The position numbers were made by a program, and so were the translations under genes. This document shows, piece by piece, positions 50,361-59,412 of a DNA stretch of 64,000 nt; position 1 is the first letter of the stretch, and every line of letters starts with the position of its first letter. The notes beneath the pieces are model-generated. The model saw nothing but the letters and a program-made list of their open reading frames with translations, ran no database searches and was not told where the DNA came from. This stretch comes from Bacteroidales bacterium. GTDB lineage: Bacteria > Bacteroidota > Bacteroidia > Bacteroidales > UBA932. The stretch is from assembly GCA_024693285.1 (NCBI GenBank), contig JAILLE010000020.1, positions 1 through 64,000 on the forward strand, read 5' to 3'.

Positions 50361-51134
50361 ATGAAGGATTATTTTGAGATGAAAGGGCAGGTCGCTCTTG
50401 TGACCGGTTGTTCGAGTGGATTAGGAGTGCAGATGGCTAGGGCTCTTGCCAGTGCGGGATGTAATGTTGTTCCAATCGCCAGAAGGCTTGAGAAGTTGGA
50501 AGAGGTAGCCGCGGCTATCAGGGCTGATTTCGGGGTGGAGGTTCTTCCGCTTCGTTGCGATATCACATCTACTGAGCAGGTCGAGGATGTCGTCGCCAAG
50601 GCTTTGGAGCGTTTCGGTAGGATAGATGTCCTTGTCAATAACGCTGGCACTGGCGCTGTGGCTCCCGCCGAGGAGATCACTGACGCCCAGTTCGAAAACG
50701 AGTTCCAAATCGATTTGTTCGGTTCTTTCAAGGTCGCGAGGGCTGTCGCCGCCAAGGCGATGATTCCCGCGAAATACGGCCGTATAATCAATATCGCCTC
50801 GATGTATGGACTTGTAGGCAACAAGATCGCTCCGGCTTCGCCATACCATGCCGCCAAGGGTGGTGTAGTAAATCTCACCCGTGCCCTTGCCGCTGAATGG
50901 GGCAAGCATGGTATAACTGTCAATTCTATCTGTCCGGGCTATTTCTACACTCCCTTGACTGTTGATACGCTGAATTCGGAATATTTCCAGAACTACGCCA
51001 AGCAGGTCATTCCTCTTGAGCGCTATGGAAATGAGGGTGAATTGGATACCGCTGTCTTGTTCCTCGCTTCGCCGGCTTCCGCTTATGTCACGGGTGTCGC
51101 TCTTCCTGTGGACGGCGGTTACACTTGCGTCTAA
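50361..51134 (+). CDS. SDR-family oxidoreductase, gluconate 5-dehydrogenase-like
   Basis: This 257-residue cytoplasmic classical SDR has the nucleotide motif TGCSSGLG (15-22), NNAG at 93-96, and the triad Ser147, Tyr162 and Lys166 (YHAAK). The C-terminal VDGGYTCV is typical. The closest type by general feel is the gluconate/2-keto-gluconate 5-dehydrogenase group used in uronate and keto-sugar metabolism, but SDR substrates cannot be read from sequence alone. With a near-consensus promoter of its own, it stands between the CE15-like esterase and the CBM9-like gene; a sugar-acid substrate would suit this setting. Confidence 0.85.
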   Translation: MKDYFEMKGQVALVTGCSSGLGVQMARALASAGCNVVPIARRLEKLEEVAAAIRADFGVEVLPLRCDITSTEQVEDVVAKALERFGRIDVLVNNAGTGAVAPAEEITDAQFENEFQIDLFGSFKVARAVAAKAMIPAKYGRIINIASMYGLVGNKIAPASPYHAAKGGVVNLTRALAAEWGKHGITVNSICPGYFYTPLTVDTLNSEYFQNYAKQVIPLERYGNEGELDTAVLFLASPASAYVTGVALPVDGGYTCV

Positions 51135-51183
51135 ATTGCCTTGAAATCGGGCTTTTTTTGTAAATTCGCGAAAACCGCGGTTT

Positions 51184-51897
51184 ATGAGGAAAGTCTTTTT
51201 GTTTTTACTGGCCCTGCTGCCCCTTACGGCGGCGGGTCAGCCTGTTTATGACTGCCATCGTGCGGGAGGCAAGATAAAGATTGACGGGAAAGTCACTGAT
51301 AAAGAATGGGCAGGAGCTGTTCCATGCACTGACTTCAGGGATATCCGAGGCGAAGGTTGGGCCGCCCCTAAGTATCTCACTACCATGAGGATGCTCTGGG
51401 ATGACGATAATCTTTATATCAGCGCTGTTCTCGAGGAACCGGATGTCAAGGCGAAGATCACCGACAGGGACGACATAGTCTATCGTGATAACGATTTCGA
51501 GGTATTCCTTAATCCGTATTGTGACTCAAAGCTTTATTATGAGTTCGAGACCAACGCTCTCGGAACCGTGATGGACCTTTTGATGGACAAGCCATACAGT
51601 CAGGGCGGCACTTATATCATGACCTGGGATTTCCCTGGGCTGAAAACAGCCGTCAAGGTACAGGGTACACTGAACAAATCCTCGGACATCGATAAAGGTT
51701 GGTCTGTAGAGATCATGATACCTTTCAAGGGACTCAGCCGTGGTGGAGAGGATCCATTGAAGAACAAGGAATGGAAGGCCAATTTCTCCAGGGTTGAGTG
51801 GCTTACGAAGCCTGAGGAGAACTGGGTCTGGTCACCTACCGGTGTGGTGGATATCCACATCCCGGACAAATGGGGAACCATACGTTTTGTTGATTAG
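51184..51897 (+). CDS. CBM9-like carbohydrate-binding exported protein
   Basis: This 237-residue protein has a signal peptide (ending AAGQP) and one CBM9-like beta-sandwich covering the rest: GGKIKIDGKVTDKEW at the start, RMLWDDDNLYISAVLEEPDV, DNDFEVFLNPYCDSKLYYEFETN (cited in part) and GWSVEIMIPFKGL. No catalytic motif is visible. CBM9 modules bind reducing ends of xylan and glucan chains; stand-alone members in Bacteroidetes are not well understood. A near-consensus TAAATTCG box lies 16 bases before the ATG. It is followed after 18 bases by GH130. Confidence 0.85.
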   Translation: MRKVFLFLLALLPLTAAGQPVYDCHRAGGKIKIDGKVTDKEWAGAVPCTDFRDIRGEGWAAPKYLTTMRMLWDDDNLYISAVLEEPDVKAKITDRDDIVYRDNDFEVFLNPYCDSKLYYEFETNALGTVMDLLMDKPYSQGGTYIMTWDFPGLKTAVKVQGTLNKSSDIDKGWSVEIMIPFKGLSRGGEDPLKNKEWKANFSRVEWLTKPEENWVWSPTGVVDIHIPDKWGTIRFVD

Positions 51898-51915
51898 TAA
51901 TTTATTAATAATTAA

Positions 51916-52896
51916 ATGAATAGCATATTCCCTTGGGAGGATCGTCCCGCTGGCTCGAAAGAAGTGATGTGGCGGTATTCCGCTAATCCTATTATACCTC
52001 GCGACCTGTTATCCACCTCCAATTCCATATTCAATTCCGCTGTTGTCCCTTTCAAGAAAGGCAATTACAACTATGCGGGAGTTTTCCGTTGTGATGATAC
52101 CAACCGCCGTATGCGCTTGCATGCCGGTTTTTCTGTCGATGGAATCAACTGGGAGATCAATGAAGAGGATGTGAAGTTCACGGGTGCGGATCCTGAGGTC
52201 GCCGAATGGGTCTATGGCTACGATCCCAGGGTCACCTTGCTCGACGGAAAGTATTATGTGACCTGGTGCAACGGTTATCATGGCCCGACAATCGGAGTCG
52301 CCTGGACGACCGATTTCGAAGTATTCCATCAAGTTGAGAATGCTTTTCTGCCTTACAACCGTAACGGAGTTCTGTTCCCTAAGAAGATAGGTGGGAAGTT
52401 CGCCATGCTTTCCCGTCCGAGTGACACCGGACATACGGCTTTCGGAGATATTTTTTATTCAGAATCGCCTGACCTGGAGTTTTGGGGCCATCATCGTCAT
52501 GTCATGGCGCCGGCTCCTTTTGAGGTCAGCGCATGGCAGTGCATGAAGATCGGGGCCGGACCTGTCCCTATCGAGACTCCTGATGGCTGGTTGCTCATCT
52601 ATCACGGTGTCCTGCGTTCCTGCAACGGATATGTCTACGCTTTCGGCTCTGCTTTGCTGGATCTTGAGGAACCTTGGAAAGTCCTCGCCAGGAGCGGTCC
52701 TTATCTTATTTCCCCTCGTGAGATATACGAGTGCACGGGAGACGTCCCTAACGTGACATTCCCTTGCGCCGCCCTGCACGATCCGGAGACGGGACGTCTG
52801 GCGGTCTATTATGGATGCGCCGACTCCGTGACGGGACTTGCTTTCGGATATGTTCCCGAGATAGTCCGTTTCACGAAAGAAAACAGCATTATCTGA
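51916..52896 (+). CDS. GH130 beta-mannoside phosphorylase/hydrolase-family enzyme
   Basis: This 326-residue protein without a signal peptide is a five-bladed propeller of GH130: [23 protein letters not shown] at the N-terminus (cited in part), [23 protein letters not shown], catalytic Asp103 in YGYDPRVT, and the phosphate-binding region around HHRHVM and IYHGV. GH130 enzymes phosphorolyse beta-1,4-mannosyl-glucose or mannobiose to mannose 1-phosphate in the cytoplasm; some members are hydrolases. Length is close to the mannan/N-glycan phosphorylases. It fits the downstream mannanase locus: surface mannanase yields oligosaccharides that this enzyme would finish. Its stop is 3 bases from the convergent transporter gene. 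Confidence 0.92.
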   Translation: MNSIFPWEDRPAGSKEVMWRYSANPIIPRDLLSTSNSIFNSAVVPFKKGNYNYAGVFRCDDTNRRMRLHAGFSVDGINWEINEEDVKFTGADPEVAEWVYGYDPRVTLLDGKYYVTWCNGYHGPTIGVAWTTDFEVFHQVENAFLPYNRNGVLFPKKIGGKFAMLSRPSDTGHTAFGDIFYSESPDLEFWGHHRHVMAPAPFEVSAWQCMKIGAGPVPIETPDGWLLIYHGVLRSCNGYVYAFGSALLDLEEPWKVLARSGPYLISPREIYECTGDVPNVTFPCAALHDPETGRLAVYYGCADSVTGLAFGYVPEIVRFTKENSII

Positions 52897-52899
52897 TTA

Positions 52900-53835
52900 T
52901 TACAGAAGGAAGAACATCGCCACGCCGGTGATACTGACAAGGACTCCTATGATCTCCTTGGCTTTTATCTTGTGCTTGTTGATAAGCACATCGGGGGCTA
53001 TGATCAAGACAGGGGCGAGAGCCATCAAGGTAGACGCTATGCCCGCGTTGGCGTATCGGACCGCCATAAGTGACAGTGACACGCCGATAGCCGGTCCGAA
53101 TATGGTGAGCAAGGTGGCGTATTTCATGCCTTTGGGATCCTTGACCGCTTTCCGGAGGCTTCCAAGCCCGCTTCCGAGGCATAATAGTATAAAGAAGCCT
53201 ATCATCCCGATTATTGCCCTGATCAGCGTCGAGGCGAAAGGAAGCATAGTCTGCATTATCTGAGGCGCGTCTGCGGGAACAGCGGCGGCATAATGCCCCA
53301 TTCCGATCTTGCTTAGGACCAGACCAACTCCTTGTCCTGTCCCGGCTCCGATGCCGAGGAGAATCCCTTTGAATGGTATGTCAAGTTTCAGCTGGTGTTT
53401 CTCGCCTCTGCTGAGAATGGACATGCCGATACCGCACAAGGTCACAGCCATCGCGAGGATGGATTTCCATGACATTGATTCTCCGAGCATTATCCATCCG
53501 GCTATCGCCGCCATTGGAGGCGCTATTGTCATCATCAATTGCCCCAAGCGCGGGCCGATCAAGAGATAGCTGTTGAATAGGCAATAATCCCCGAATACAT
53601 ATCCAACCACCGCTGAAAGGCCGAGCCAGAGCCAAGCTTTCCAGTCCGCATGGACCGGGAAAGGGCGTCCAATTGTCACCCAGAGCAAGATGGAAAGGAA
53701 TAATGTGGCCAGGACAAGACGGATCACATTGGTCTCCATCGACCCTATCCGCCTGCTCGCCTTGTCGGCATACCATGCCGAGAAGGTCCAGGACACCGCT
53801 ACGATCAATGAGAGTATTTCACCGAGATGGTTCAT
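52900..53835 (-). CDS. DMT-superfamily transporter (EamA)
   Basis: This 311-residue inner-membrane protein has about ten transmembrane helices in two EamA halves (first half from LSLIVAVSWTFSAWYADKAS, second from ILLGIGAGTGQGVGLVLSKIG, with the typical ANAGIASTLMALAPVLI near the end). Family members export amino acids, nucleotides or other metabolites; the substrate cannot be told. A minus-strand TATATTTG box lies at 53855-53862, 20 bases before the ATG. It is divergent from the AraC regulator gene, separated by 90 bases. Confidence 0.9.
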   Translation of the reverse strand: MNHLGEILSLIVAVSWTFSAWYADKASRRIGSMETNVIRLVLATLFLSILLWVTIGRPFPVHADWKAWLWLGLSAVVGYVFGDYCLFNSYLLIGPRLGQLMMTIAPPMAAIAGWIMLGESMSWKSILAMAVTLCGIGMSILSRGEKHQLKLDIPFKGILLGIGAGTGQGVGLVLSKIGMGHYAAAVPADAPQIMQTMLPFASTLIRAIIGMIGFFILLCLGSGLGSLRKAVKDPKGMKYATLLTIFGPAIGVSLSLMAVRYANAGIASTLMALAPVLIIAPDVLINKHKIKAKEIIGVLVSITGVAMFFLL

Positions 53836-53894
53836 ATCAAGCGCTAAAAGCGTGCAAATATACTAATACTTCCATAACTTACTCGACACTTGTG

Positions 53895-53922
53895 AAAATA
53901 GTATCAAAATTTCTTATATTCG
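53895..53922 (+). promoter_or_regulatory. Regulatory motif and -7 box of the AraC-family gene
   Basis: AAAATAGTATCA (53895-53906) is followed after exactly 8 bases by TATATTCG (53915-53922), one mismatch from TAnnTTTG. The same arrangement occurs before the mannanase gene. The box ends 3 bases before the ATG, so the transcript would be leaderless or nearly so, or initiation differs from the model. Confidence 0.6.
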
Positions 53923-53925
53923 CGC

Positions 53926-54810
53926 ATGCCGACTAATACCGTACTGAAAGAAATCACCCCCATTACGGACAAAGATTGTCTGTATATCGTGGAGCGTCAC
54001 AAGTCCGAGTTTCTTTTCCCCCTGCACTCGCATCGGGACTATGAGCTCAATTTCATAGAGAATGGCCAGGGAGTACGTCGAGTTGTCGGGGACAGTGTCG
54101 AGGAGATCGGCCCTTATGAGTTGACATTAGTCGCCGGCAATGAGCTTGAGCACGCTTGGGAGCAGGGAAGCTGCGTCGAGCCGGACGTGCGTGAGATCAC
54201 GATTCAGTTCTCGCCTGATATTTTCCCTGATATCTTATTGAATAAGAGCCAGTTCTCTTCGATCAGCAAGATGCTCTCCAAGGCTGGCCATGGGCTGACA
54301 TTCTCGGTAAAGACAATCATGAAAGTGTATTCACTGCTGGACAACCTTTCATCTGATACAGAGCCATTTGACCAGTATCTCCACTTCATGAAAATCATCT
54401 ATGAGCTGTCCAGGGCCGAGGATTCCAGGATTTTGGCAAGCAGCTCCTTCGCCCGTGCCGTCAGGGATAAGGAGAGTCGTAGGGTGATGAAAGTCAAGCA
54501 GTACATCAATGACCATTACGCCGAGGATCTCAGCCTCGGGATGCTCTCTTCCCTTGTCGGAATGTCTCCTTCGGCTTTCAGCCGGTTCTTCCATCTTCGG
54601 ACCGGCCGGGCACTGAGTGATTATATCATTGACATACGTCTTGGCAATGCCGCCCGCATGCTTGTGGACACGACAAATAGCATCTCTGAGATATGCTATA
54701 GTTGCGGTTTCAACAACCTTTCCAATTTCAACCGTTTGTTCAAGGCGAAGAGGGAATATACCCCACGGGATTTCCGTACCTTGTTCAAGAAAACACGCAT
54801 CTTCGTTTAG
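53926..54810 (+). CDS. AraC-family transcriptional regulator of the mannan locus
   Basis: This 294-residue cytoplasmic regulator has an N-terminal cupin-like sensor domain (FLFPLHSHRDYELNFIENGQGVRRVVG, cited in part) and a C-terminal double helix-turn-helix (about residues 190-290): EDLSLGMLSSLVGMSPSAFSRFF, then SISEICYSCGFNNLSNFNRLFK and the final REYTPRDFR. It is the first gene of the plus-strand locus and the obvious candidate to sense a mannan-derived sugar. The shared 12-base motif upstream of it and of the mannanase gene suggests autoregulation and direct control of the locus. Most SusCD loci use hybrid two-component or ECF systems, so AraC control is less common. Confidence 0.92.
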   Translation: MPTNTVLKEITPITDKDCLYIVERHKSEFLFPLHSHRDYELNFIENGQGVRRVVGDSVEEIGPYELTLVAGNELEHAWEQGSCVEPDVREITIQFSPDIFPDILLNKSQFSSISKMLSKAGHGLTFSVKTIMKVYSLLDNLSSDTEPFDQYLHFMKIIYELSRAEDSRILASSSFARAVRDKESRRVMKVKQYINDHYAEDLSLGMLSSLVGMSPSAFSRFFHLRTGRALSDYIIDIRLGNAARMLVDTTNSISEICYSCGFNNLSNFNRLFKAKREYTPRDFRTLFKKTRIFV

Positions 54811-54815
54811 CGGTC

Positions 54816-54891
54816 AAAATAGTATCATATTATGCTAATTTTGTATTTGTACTCACAAACGAATACAAATAATTTCGCGATTGACACTATT
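54816..54891 (+). promoter_or_regulatory. Operator-like sites and promoter of the mannanase operon
   Basis: AAAATAGTATCA (54816-54827) lies 8 bases before TAATTTTG (54836-54843), a perfect TAnnTTTG box, and takes the place of a -33 element, which is missing. Further down, TGACACTATT (54882-54891) is a one-mismatch inverted copy of the motif core. Between them a small hairpin, TTGTA/TACAA with TTTGT/ACAAA inside, spans 54841-54868. The layout suits class II activation by an AraC-type dimer. Confidence 0.6.
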
Positions 54892-54904
54892 ATGTTTGGC
54901 CAAC

Positions 54905-56167
54905 ATGAAGTTTTCGTTTTCCAGGATCGCTCTTGCGGTCACACTTTTTATGCTAGTCTCTTGCGCGCGTGAGGCGGATTTCACTCGTGTAAGTGACGGC
55001 CATTTTCTTCGACATGGGCAGCCCTACACTTTCGTGGGCACCAATTTCTGGTACGGTCCCATACTTGCCTCCGAAGGACGTGGAGGGAATATCGAACGTC
55101 TATGCAAAGAACTGGACGCCCTGAAGGCTCTCGGGCTTGAGAATCTCCGTGTCCTTGTGGGTGGAGATGGACCTGACGGTGTGTTTTCCCGTGTCGATCC
55201 TGCTTTACAGACAGCTCCCGGTGTGTATAACGATACCCTTCTGTCAGGTCTTGACCGCTTCCTTGTGGAGCTTGGCAAGAGGGACATGCAGGCTGTCTTG
55301 TATCTTAACAATTCCTGGGAGTGGTCCGGAGGATATGGTCAGTATCTCGAGTGGGCGACAGGGGAGAAGGCCCTTATCCCGCTGGTGGATGGTTATTGGC
55401 CTTTCATGCAGCAGATGAGGAAGTTCCAGACCTCAAAGCCAGCACAGGAACTCTTCTTTAATCACGTACGCGCGATTGTAGGTAGGATTAACTCGATTAC
55501 CGGAAAACCTTACAAGGATGATCCCGCCATATTCTCATGGCAGATCGGCAATGAGCCCCGTTGTTTTTCTGATGATCCAGAGATCAGGTCAGGCTTCATC
55601 GGGTGGATGACCGAGACCGCCAAGATCATTAAGGAGATTGATCCTAACCATCTACTATCTACCGGAAATGAAGGACTTATGGGCTGCGAGAGCGATCCTG
55701 TCCTACTTGAGCAGGTCAATTCCATCCCTGGAGTCGACTATATGACAATCCACATCTGGCCCTACAACTGGGGCTGGGCGAAAGCGGAGAGCTTATCTGA
55801 GGATTTGGATGCCGCCATCGCCAATACCGATGATTATATAAAAAAGCATGTGGAGCTCGCCGAGAGGCTCGGGCTTCCCATCGTGGTTGAGGAGTTCGGT
55901 TTCCCGAGGGATGGATTCTCAGACAGCAGGGAAGCGGCCACCACATGTCGTGACAAATATTACAAGCACATCTTCGGTCTCGTCGGAGATGTCCTTGACG
56001 GATTGAATTTCTGGGGTTGGAGCGGTTTCGCCAACCCTGCCCACTCTCAGTGGGAACCTGGAGATGATTACACAGGAGACCCGGCCCAAGAGGCTCAGGG
56101 ACTCAATGGAGTATATATCACTGATACCACAATAGAGGTAATCAAACAATCACAATCATATCAATAA
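54905..56167 (+). CDS. GH5 (subfamily 7-like) beta-mannanase lipoprotein
   Basis: This 420-residue exported protein has a short signal peptide and lipobox (LVSC). The GH5_7 mannanase pattern is clear: GQPYTFVGTNFWYGPILAS, ENLRVLVGGDGPDG, LYLNNSWEWSGGYGQYLEW, acid/base Glu217 in WQIGNEPRC, the HIWPYNWGWA substrate-site loop, and nucleophile Glu330 in VVEEFGFPR. It should cut internal beta-1,4-mannosyl links at the cell surface. The ATG at 54905 is chosen because the earlier ATG at 54893 and upstream frame lie within the operator region. It starts the transcription unit continuing into susC. Confidence 0.92.
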   Translation: MKFSFSRIALAVTLFMLVSCAREADFTRVSDGHFLRHGQPYTFVGTNFWYGPILASEGRGGNIERLCKELDALKALGLENLRVLVGGDGPDGVFSRVDPALQTAPGVYNDTLLSGLDRFLVELGKRDMQAVLYLNNSWEWSGGYGQYLEWATGEKALIPLVDGYWPFMQQMRKFQTSKPAQELFFNHVRAIVGRINSITGKPYKDDPAIFSWQIGNEPRCFSDDPEIRSGFIGWMTETAKIIKEIDPNHLLSTGNEGLMGCESDPVLLEQVNSIPGVDYMTIHIWPYNWGWAKAESLSEDLDAAIANTDDYIKKHVELAERLGLPIVVEEFGFPRDGFSDSREAATTCRDKYYKHIFGLVGDVLDGLNFWGWSGFANPAHSQWEPGDDYTGDPAQEAQGLNGVYITDTTIEVIKQSQSYQ

Positions 56168-56180
56168 AATCAAGTAAAGC

Positions 56181-59100
56181 ATGAAACACAAGCTGTTAGC
56201 CATCATGCTGGCGCTTTTCGCCACCGTAACCTTGTCCGCTCAGGTCAAGGTTGTCGGTGTTGTCACAGACGACACCGGACAGGGGGTGATCGGAGCCAGT
56301 GTCATGGAGAAAGGCACCTCCAACGGTGCTATCACAGACCTTGATGGTAAGTACACCATTACTGTGCGTTCAGGCGCCACTTTGGTGTTCTCTTCCATCG
56401 GTTATGCTACCCAAGAGATCCCTGTCGGCAACCGTACGGTGATCGATGTCCTCCTTAAGGAAGACGCCGAGTTCCTCGATGAGGTTGTTGTCGTGGGATA
56501 CGGTACAATGAAAAGGAGCGACCTTTCCGGAGCCTCCGTCTCAATGAGGGAGGAAGACCTGAAGGGATCGATCATCACGAACCTCGACCAGTCCCTGCAG
56601 GGACGTGCCGCTGGAGTTTCCGCGGTTCAGACTTCAGGAGCTCCTGGTTCCTCATCTTCTATCCGCGTTCGTGGACAGGCTACTGTCAACGCCAACGCTG
56701 AGCCTCTTTACGTCATCGACGGTGTGATCGTTCAGGGTGGCGGTAACTCCGGTTGGGACTTCGGTCTAGGAACACTTGGTAACGGTAAGGTCTCCACGAT
56801 CTCTCCGCTCGCGACTATCAACCCTGCCGATATCGTCTCGATGGAAATCCTCAAGGACGCTTCCGCGACCGCTATCTACGGAGCGCAGGGCGCTAACGGT
56901 GTCGTTCTCATCACGACCAAGCACGGTAAGGCCGGAGACGCGAAATTCTCTTATGACGGAATGTTCGCCGTGTCCCGCCAGAACAGCAGGATCGACATGA
57001 TGAACCTGAGGGAATTCGCTGAATATTATAACGATATGGTTGATCTCGGTTATGTTGACAACAATGCTTGGTATGCCGATCCGACAATTCTCGGAAAGGG
57101 AACCAATTGGCAGGATGAGGTCTTCCGCACCGCTTTGCAGCATCAGCACCAGATCAGCGCCCAGGGTGGTACAGAGAAAGTCCAGTATTACGTGTCTGGA
57201 TCCTATATGGATCAGCAAGGAACTATCATCGGATCCAACTTTGACCGTATCTCTTTCCGTTCCAACCTCGACGCCCAGCTTAAGGATTGGTTCAAACTCG
57301 GACTTAACGCCACGTATGCTGTCACGAACGATAATATCAAGTTGGCCGACGGTCAAGAGGGTGTGATCTTCTACTCCCTCTCCACTATTCCCGATATCCC
57401 TGTCTATGATCTTGATGGCAATTATTCGACAACTGTCCGTGAGGGTTACACCTCCGCCAACCCTGTCGCCCTCGCCATGCTTGATGAAAACCTCCTGAAG
57501 CGTCAGAAACTGACGGGTAATGTCTATGCTGACCTCACCCCCATCAAGCACTTCACGCTCAGAAGCGAGGTCGGTTTCGATGTGAGTAATTCCGAGTCCA
57601 CCTTCTACAAGCCGATGGTTAATCTCGGAGGCTGGCAGAGGGGTAACAACAGCATGGGTTCACAGCGTAATGGAAGTACCTATTGGTCAATCAAGAACTA
57701 TCTGACCTACTCCAACTCCTTCGGTAAGCATAGTGTCACGGCTATGGCCGGTCAGGAAGCTTGGGAATCCAGATGGAACTACCTCGGCGCCAACAACACA
57801 GGCCTTCCTTCAGATGATATTCACAATATCAAACTTGCGACAGGTAACCCTACCGTCAACTCAGGTTTCGGAAGCGCTGCCATGGCGTCGTTCTTCACCC
57901 GTGAGACTTACAATTATGACGACCGCTACCTCTTCACTTATACATTCCGTTATGACGGTTCCTCGAACTTCGGACCGGATAACCGTTGGGCTCCTTTCCA
58001 TTCCTTCGCTGGAAGCTGGAGGTTCACCAATGAGGAGTTCTTGAAGGATTTCACCAACTCTATCGGCCTGAACAGCGGTAAGATCCGTATCGGTTGGGGA
58101 CAGACAGGTAACGCCAACATCGGTGGTGGTGCCTGGGAGTCCGGCATGTCCAAGATGCCTACGGGCCTTGGTGACAGCCAGCGCCCGGCCAACATCTCCA
58201 ACACTGGTATCCACTGGGAGAAGCAGCATCAGACGAACCTCGGTTTCGACTTGAGCTTCCTTGACAGCAGGATCAACCTTACCGTCGACCTTTACAGGAA
58301 GATATCCTCCGACATGCTCATGTCGATGACCCTTCCTTCATATATGGGTACCCAGGGTAACGGCTCCTCAGCTCTCGCCGCCCCTAAGGGTAACTACGGT
58401 ACAATCGAGAACAAGGGTCTTGAGATCACTCTTGACACCCATCCGATCCAGACCAAGGATTTCTCTTGGAACAGCAACTTCCAGATTTCCTTCAACCGCA
58501 ACAAACTTGTCGCGCTCGACGGTAGCGCCAACGCCAACCTCGTCGGCTATGGCCAGTGGAGCGATGTGGTCTCAGTGACCGAGATAGGGGAGTCCCTCTA
58601 TAACTTCTACGGCTACAAGGTCCTTGGCGTTTATGAGTCCCTGGAGGACATCCAGAGGTCTCCCAAGGCTGAGAAATATCCTGCTGACGGAGTATTCAAC
58701 CGTTACACCACCGTGTGGGTTGGTGACCTCAAGTTTGAGGATGTCAATGGTGATGGTGTCATCAACGAGCTTGACCGCACCAACATCGGTTCTCCTCTTC
58801 CCAAGTTTACTTATGGATGGACCAACTCCTTCAGTTACAAGAATTTCGATCTCTCGATATTCATTAATGGATCTTATGGCAACAAGGTTCTCAACTACAA
58901 CATGATGGGGCAGGGCTACAACGGTCTCGTGCATATGAACAGCACTTGGACCAACCAGCACACTTCTATCGCTGACAGGGCTAAACTTGTCCAGATAGAT
59001 CCCCAGAAGACCTATGCTGATGGTTCATGGTGGCAGGACGATATCACCAATGTCAAAGTCTCCAACGCCGGGACCAAGACTCCTCGTCCTTCAATTCAGG

Positions 59101-59396
59101 ATCCTAACGACAATGACCGTCTCAGCACCCGTTACATTGAGGACGGAAGCTACTTGAGAATCAAGAATATAACTTTGGGATATACCTTCCCTAAGAAGCT
59201 TCTCACCAAGATCAAAGTCGACAACATAAGGCTCTACACGAATATTCAGAACCTTTACACTTTCACCAAGTACATGGGATTCGACCCCGAGGTCGGAGCC
59301 TCAACGCAGGATTCATCCGGACTCACTTTCGGAGTAGACAACGGACGTTATCCTTCTCCTATGACTTGCTCTTTCGGTCTTAATCTCACTTTCTAG
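56181..59396 (+). CDS. SusC/RagA-type TonB-linked outer-membrane transporter
   Basis: This 1071-residue protein has a signal peptide (ending LSAQVK), a carboxypeptidase-regulatory-like domain (VVGVVTDDTGQGVIGASVMEKGTSNGAITDLDGKY, cited in part), the TonB-box area (DEVVVVGYGTMKRSDLSG), a plug (LQGRAAGVSAVQTSG, IRVRGQATVN, PLYVIDGVI) and a 22-strand-type barrel ending in LNLTF. It should import oligosaccharides produced by the surface mannanase, powered by TonB. It is followed at once by susD, its lid partner, and lies 13 bases after the mannanase gene. Confidence 0.97.
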   Translation: MKHKLLAIMLALFATVTLSAQVKVVGVVTDDTGQGVIGASVMEKGTSNGAITDLDGKYTITVRSGATLVFSSIGYATQEIPVGNRTVIDVLLKEDAEFLDEVVVVGYGTMKRSDLSGASVSMREEDLKGSIITNLDQSLQGRAAGVSAVQTSGAPGSSSSIRVRGQATVNANAEPLYVIDGVIVQGGGNSGWDFGLGTLGNGKVSTISPLATINPADIVSMEILKDASATAIYGAQGANGVVLITTKHGKAGDAKFSYDGMFAVSRQNSRIDMMNLREFAEYYNDMVDLGYVDNNAWYADPTILGKGTNWQDEVFRTALQHQHQISAQGGTEKVQYYVSGSYMDQQGTIIGSNFDRISFRSNLDAQLKDWFKLGLNATYAVTNDNIKLADGQEGVIFYSLSTIPDIPVYDLDGNYSTTVREGYTSANPVALAMLDENLLKRQKLTGNVYADLTPIKHFTLRSEVGFDVSNSESTFYKPMVNLGGWQRGNNSMGSQRNGSTYWSIKNYLTYSNSFGKHSVTAMAGQEAWESRWNYLGANNTGLPSDDIHNIKLATGNPTVNSGFGSAAMASFFTRETYNYDDRYLFTYTFRYDGSSNFGPDNRWAPFHSFAGSWRFTNEEFLKDFTNSIGLNSGKIRIGWGQTGNANIGGGAWESGMSKMPTGLGDSQRPANISNTGIHWEKQHQTNLGFDLSFLDSRINLTVDLYRKISSDMLMSMTLPSYMGTQGNGSSALAAPKGNYGTIENKGLEITLDTHPIQTKDFSWNSNFQISFNRNKLVALDGSANANLVGYGQWSDVVSVTEIGESLYNFYGYKVLGVYESLEDIQRSPKAEKYPADGVFNRYTTVWVGDLKFEDVNGDGVINELDRTNIGSPLPKFTYGWTNSFSYKNFDLSIFINGSYGNKVLNYNMMGQGYNGLVHMNSTWTNQHTSIADRAKLVQIDPQKTYADGSWWQDDITNVKVSNAGTKTPRPSIQDPNDNDRLSTRYIEDGSYLRIKNITLGYTFPKKLLTKIKVDNIRLYTNIQNLYTFTKYMGFDPEVGASTQDSSGLTFGVDNGRYPSPMTCSFGLNLTF

Positions 59397-59399
59397 AAT

Positions 59400-59404
59400 G
59401 GAGG
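59400..59404 (+). promoter_or_regulatory. Shine-Dalgarno choosing the susD start
   Basis: GGAGG overlaps the first possible ATG and lies 8 bases before the ATG at 59413. It supports initiation at the second ATG, independent of the ribosome leaving susC. Confidence 0.55.
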
Positions 59405-59412
59405 ACAAGAAA

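Noticed and set aside
56766..57551. Long antisense reading opposite susC
   Set aside because: The SusC plug and barrel are continuous on the plus strand; the antisense frame is a codon-bias shadow.
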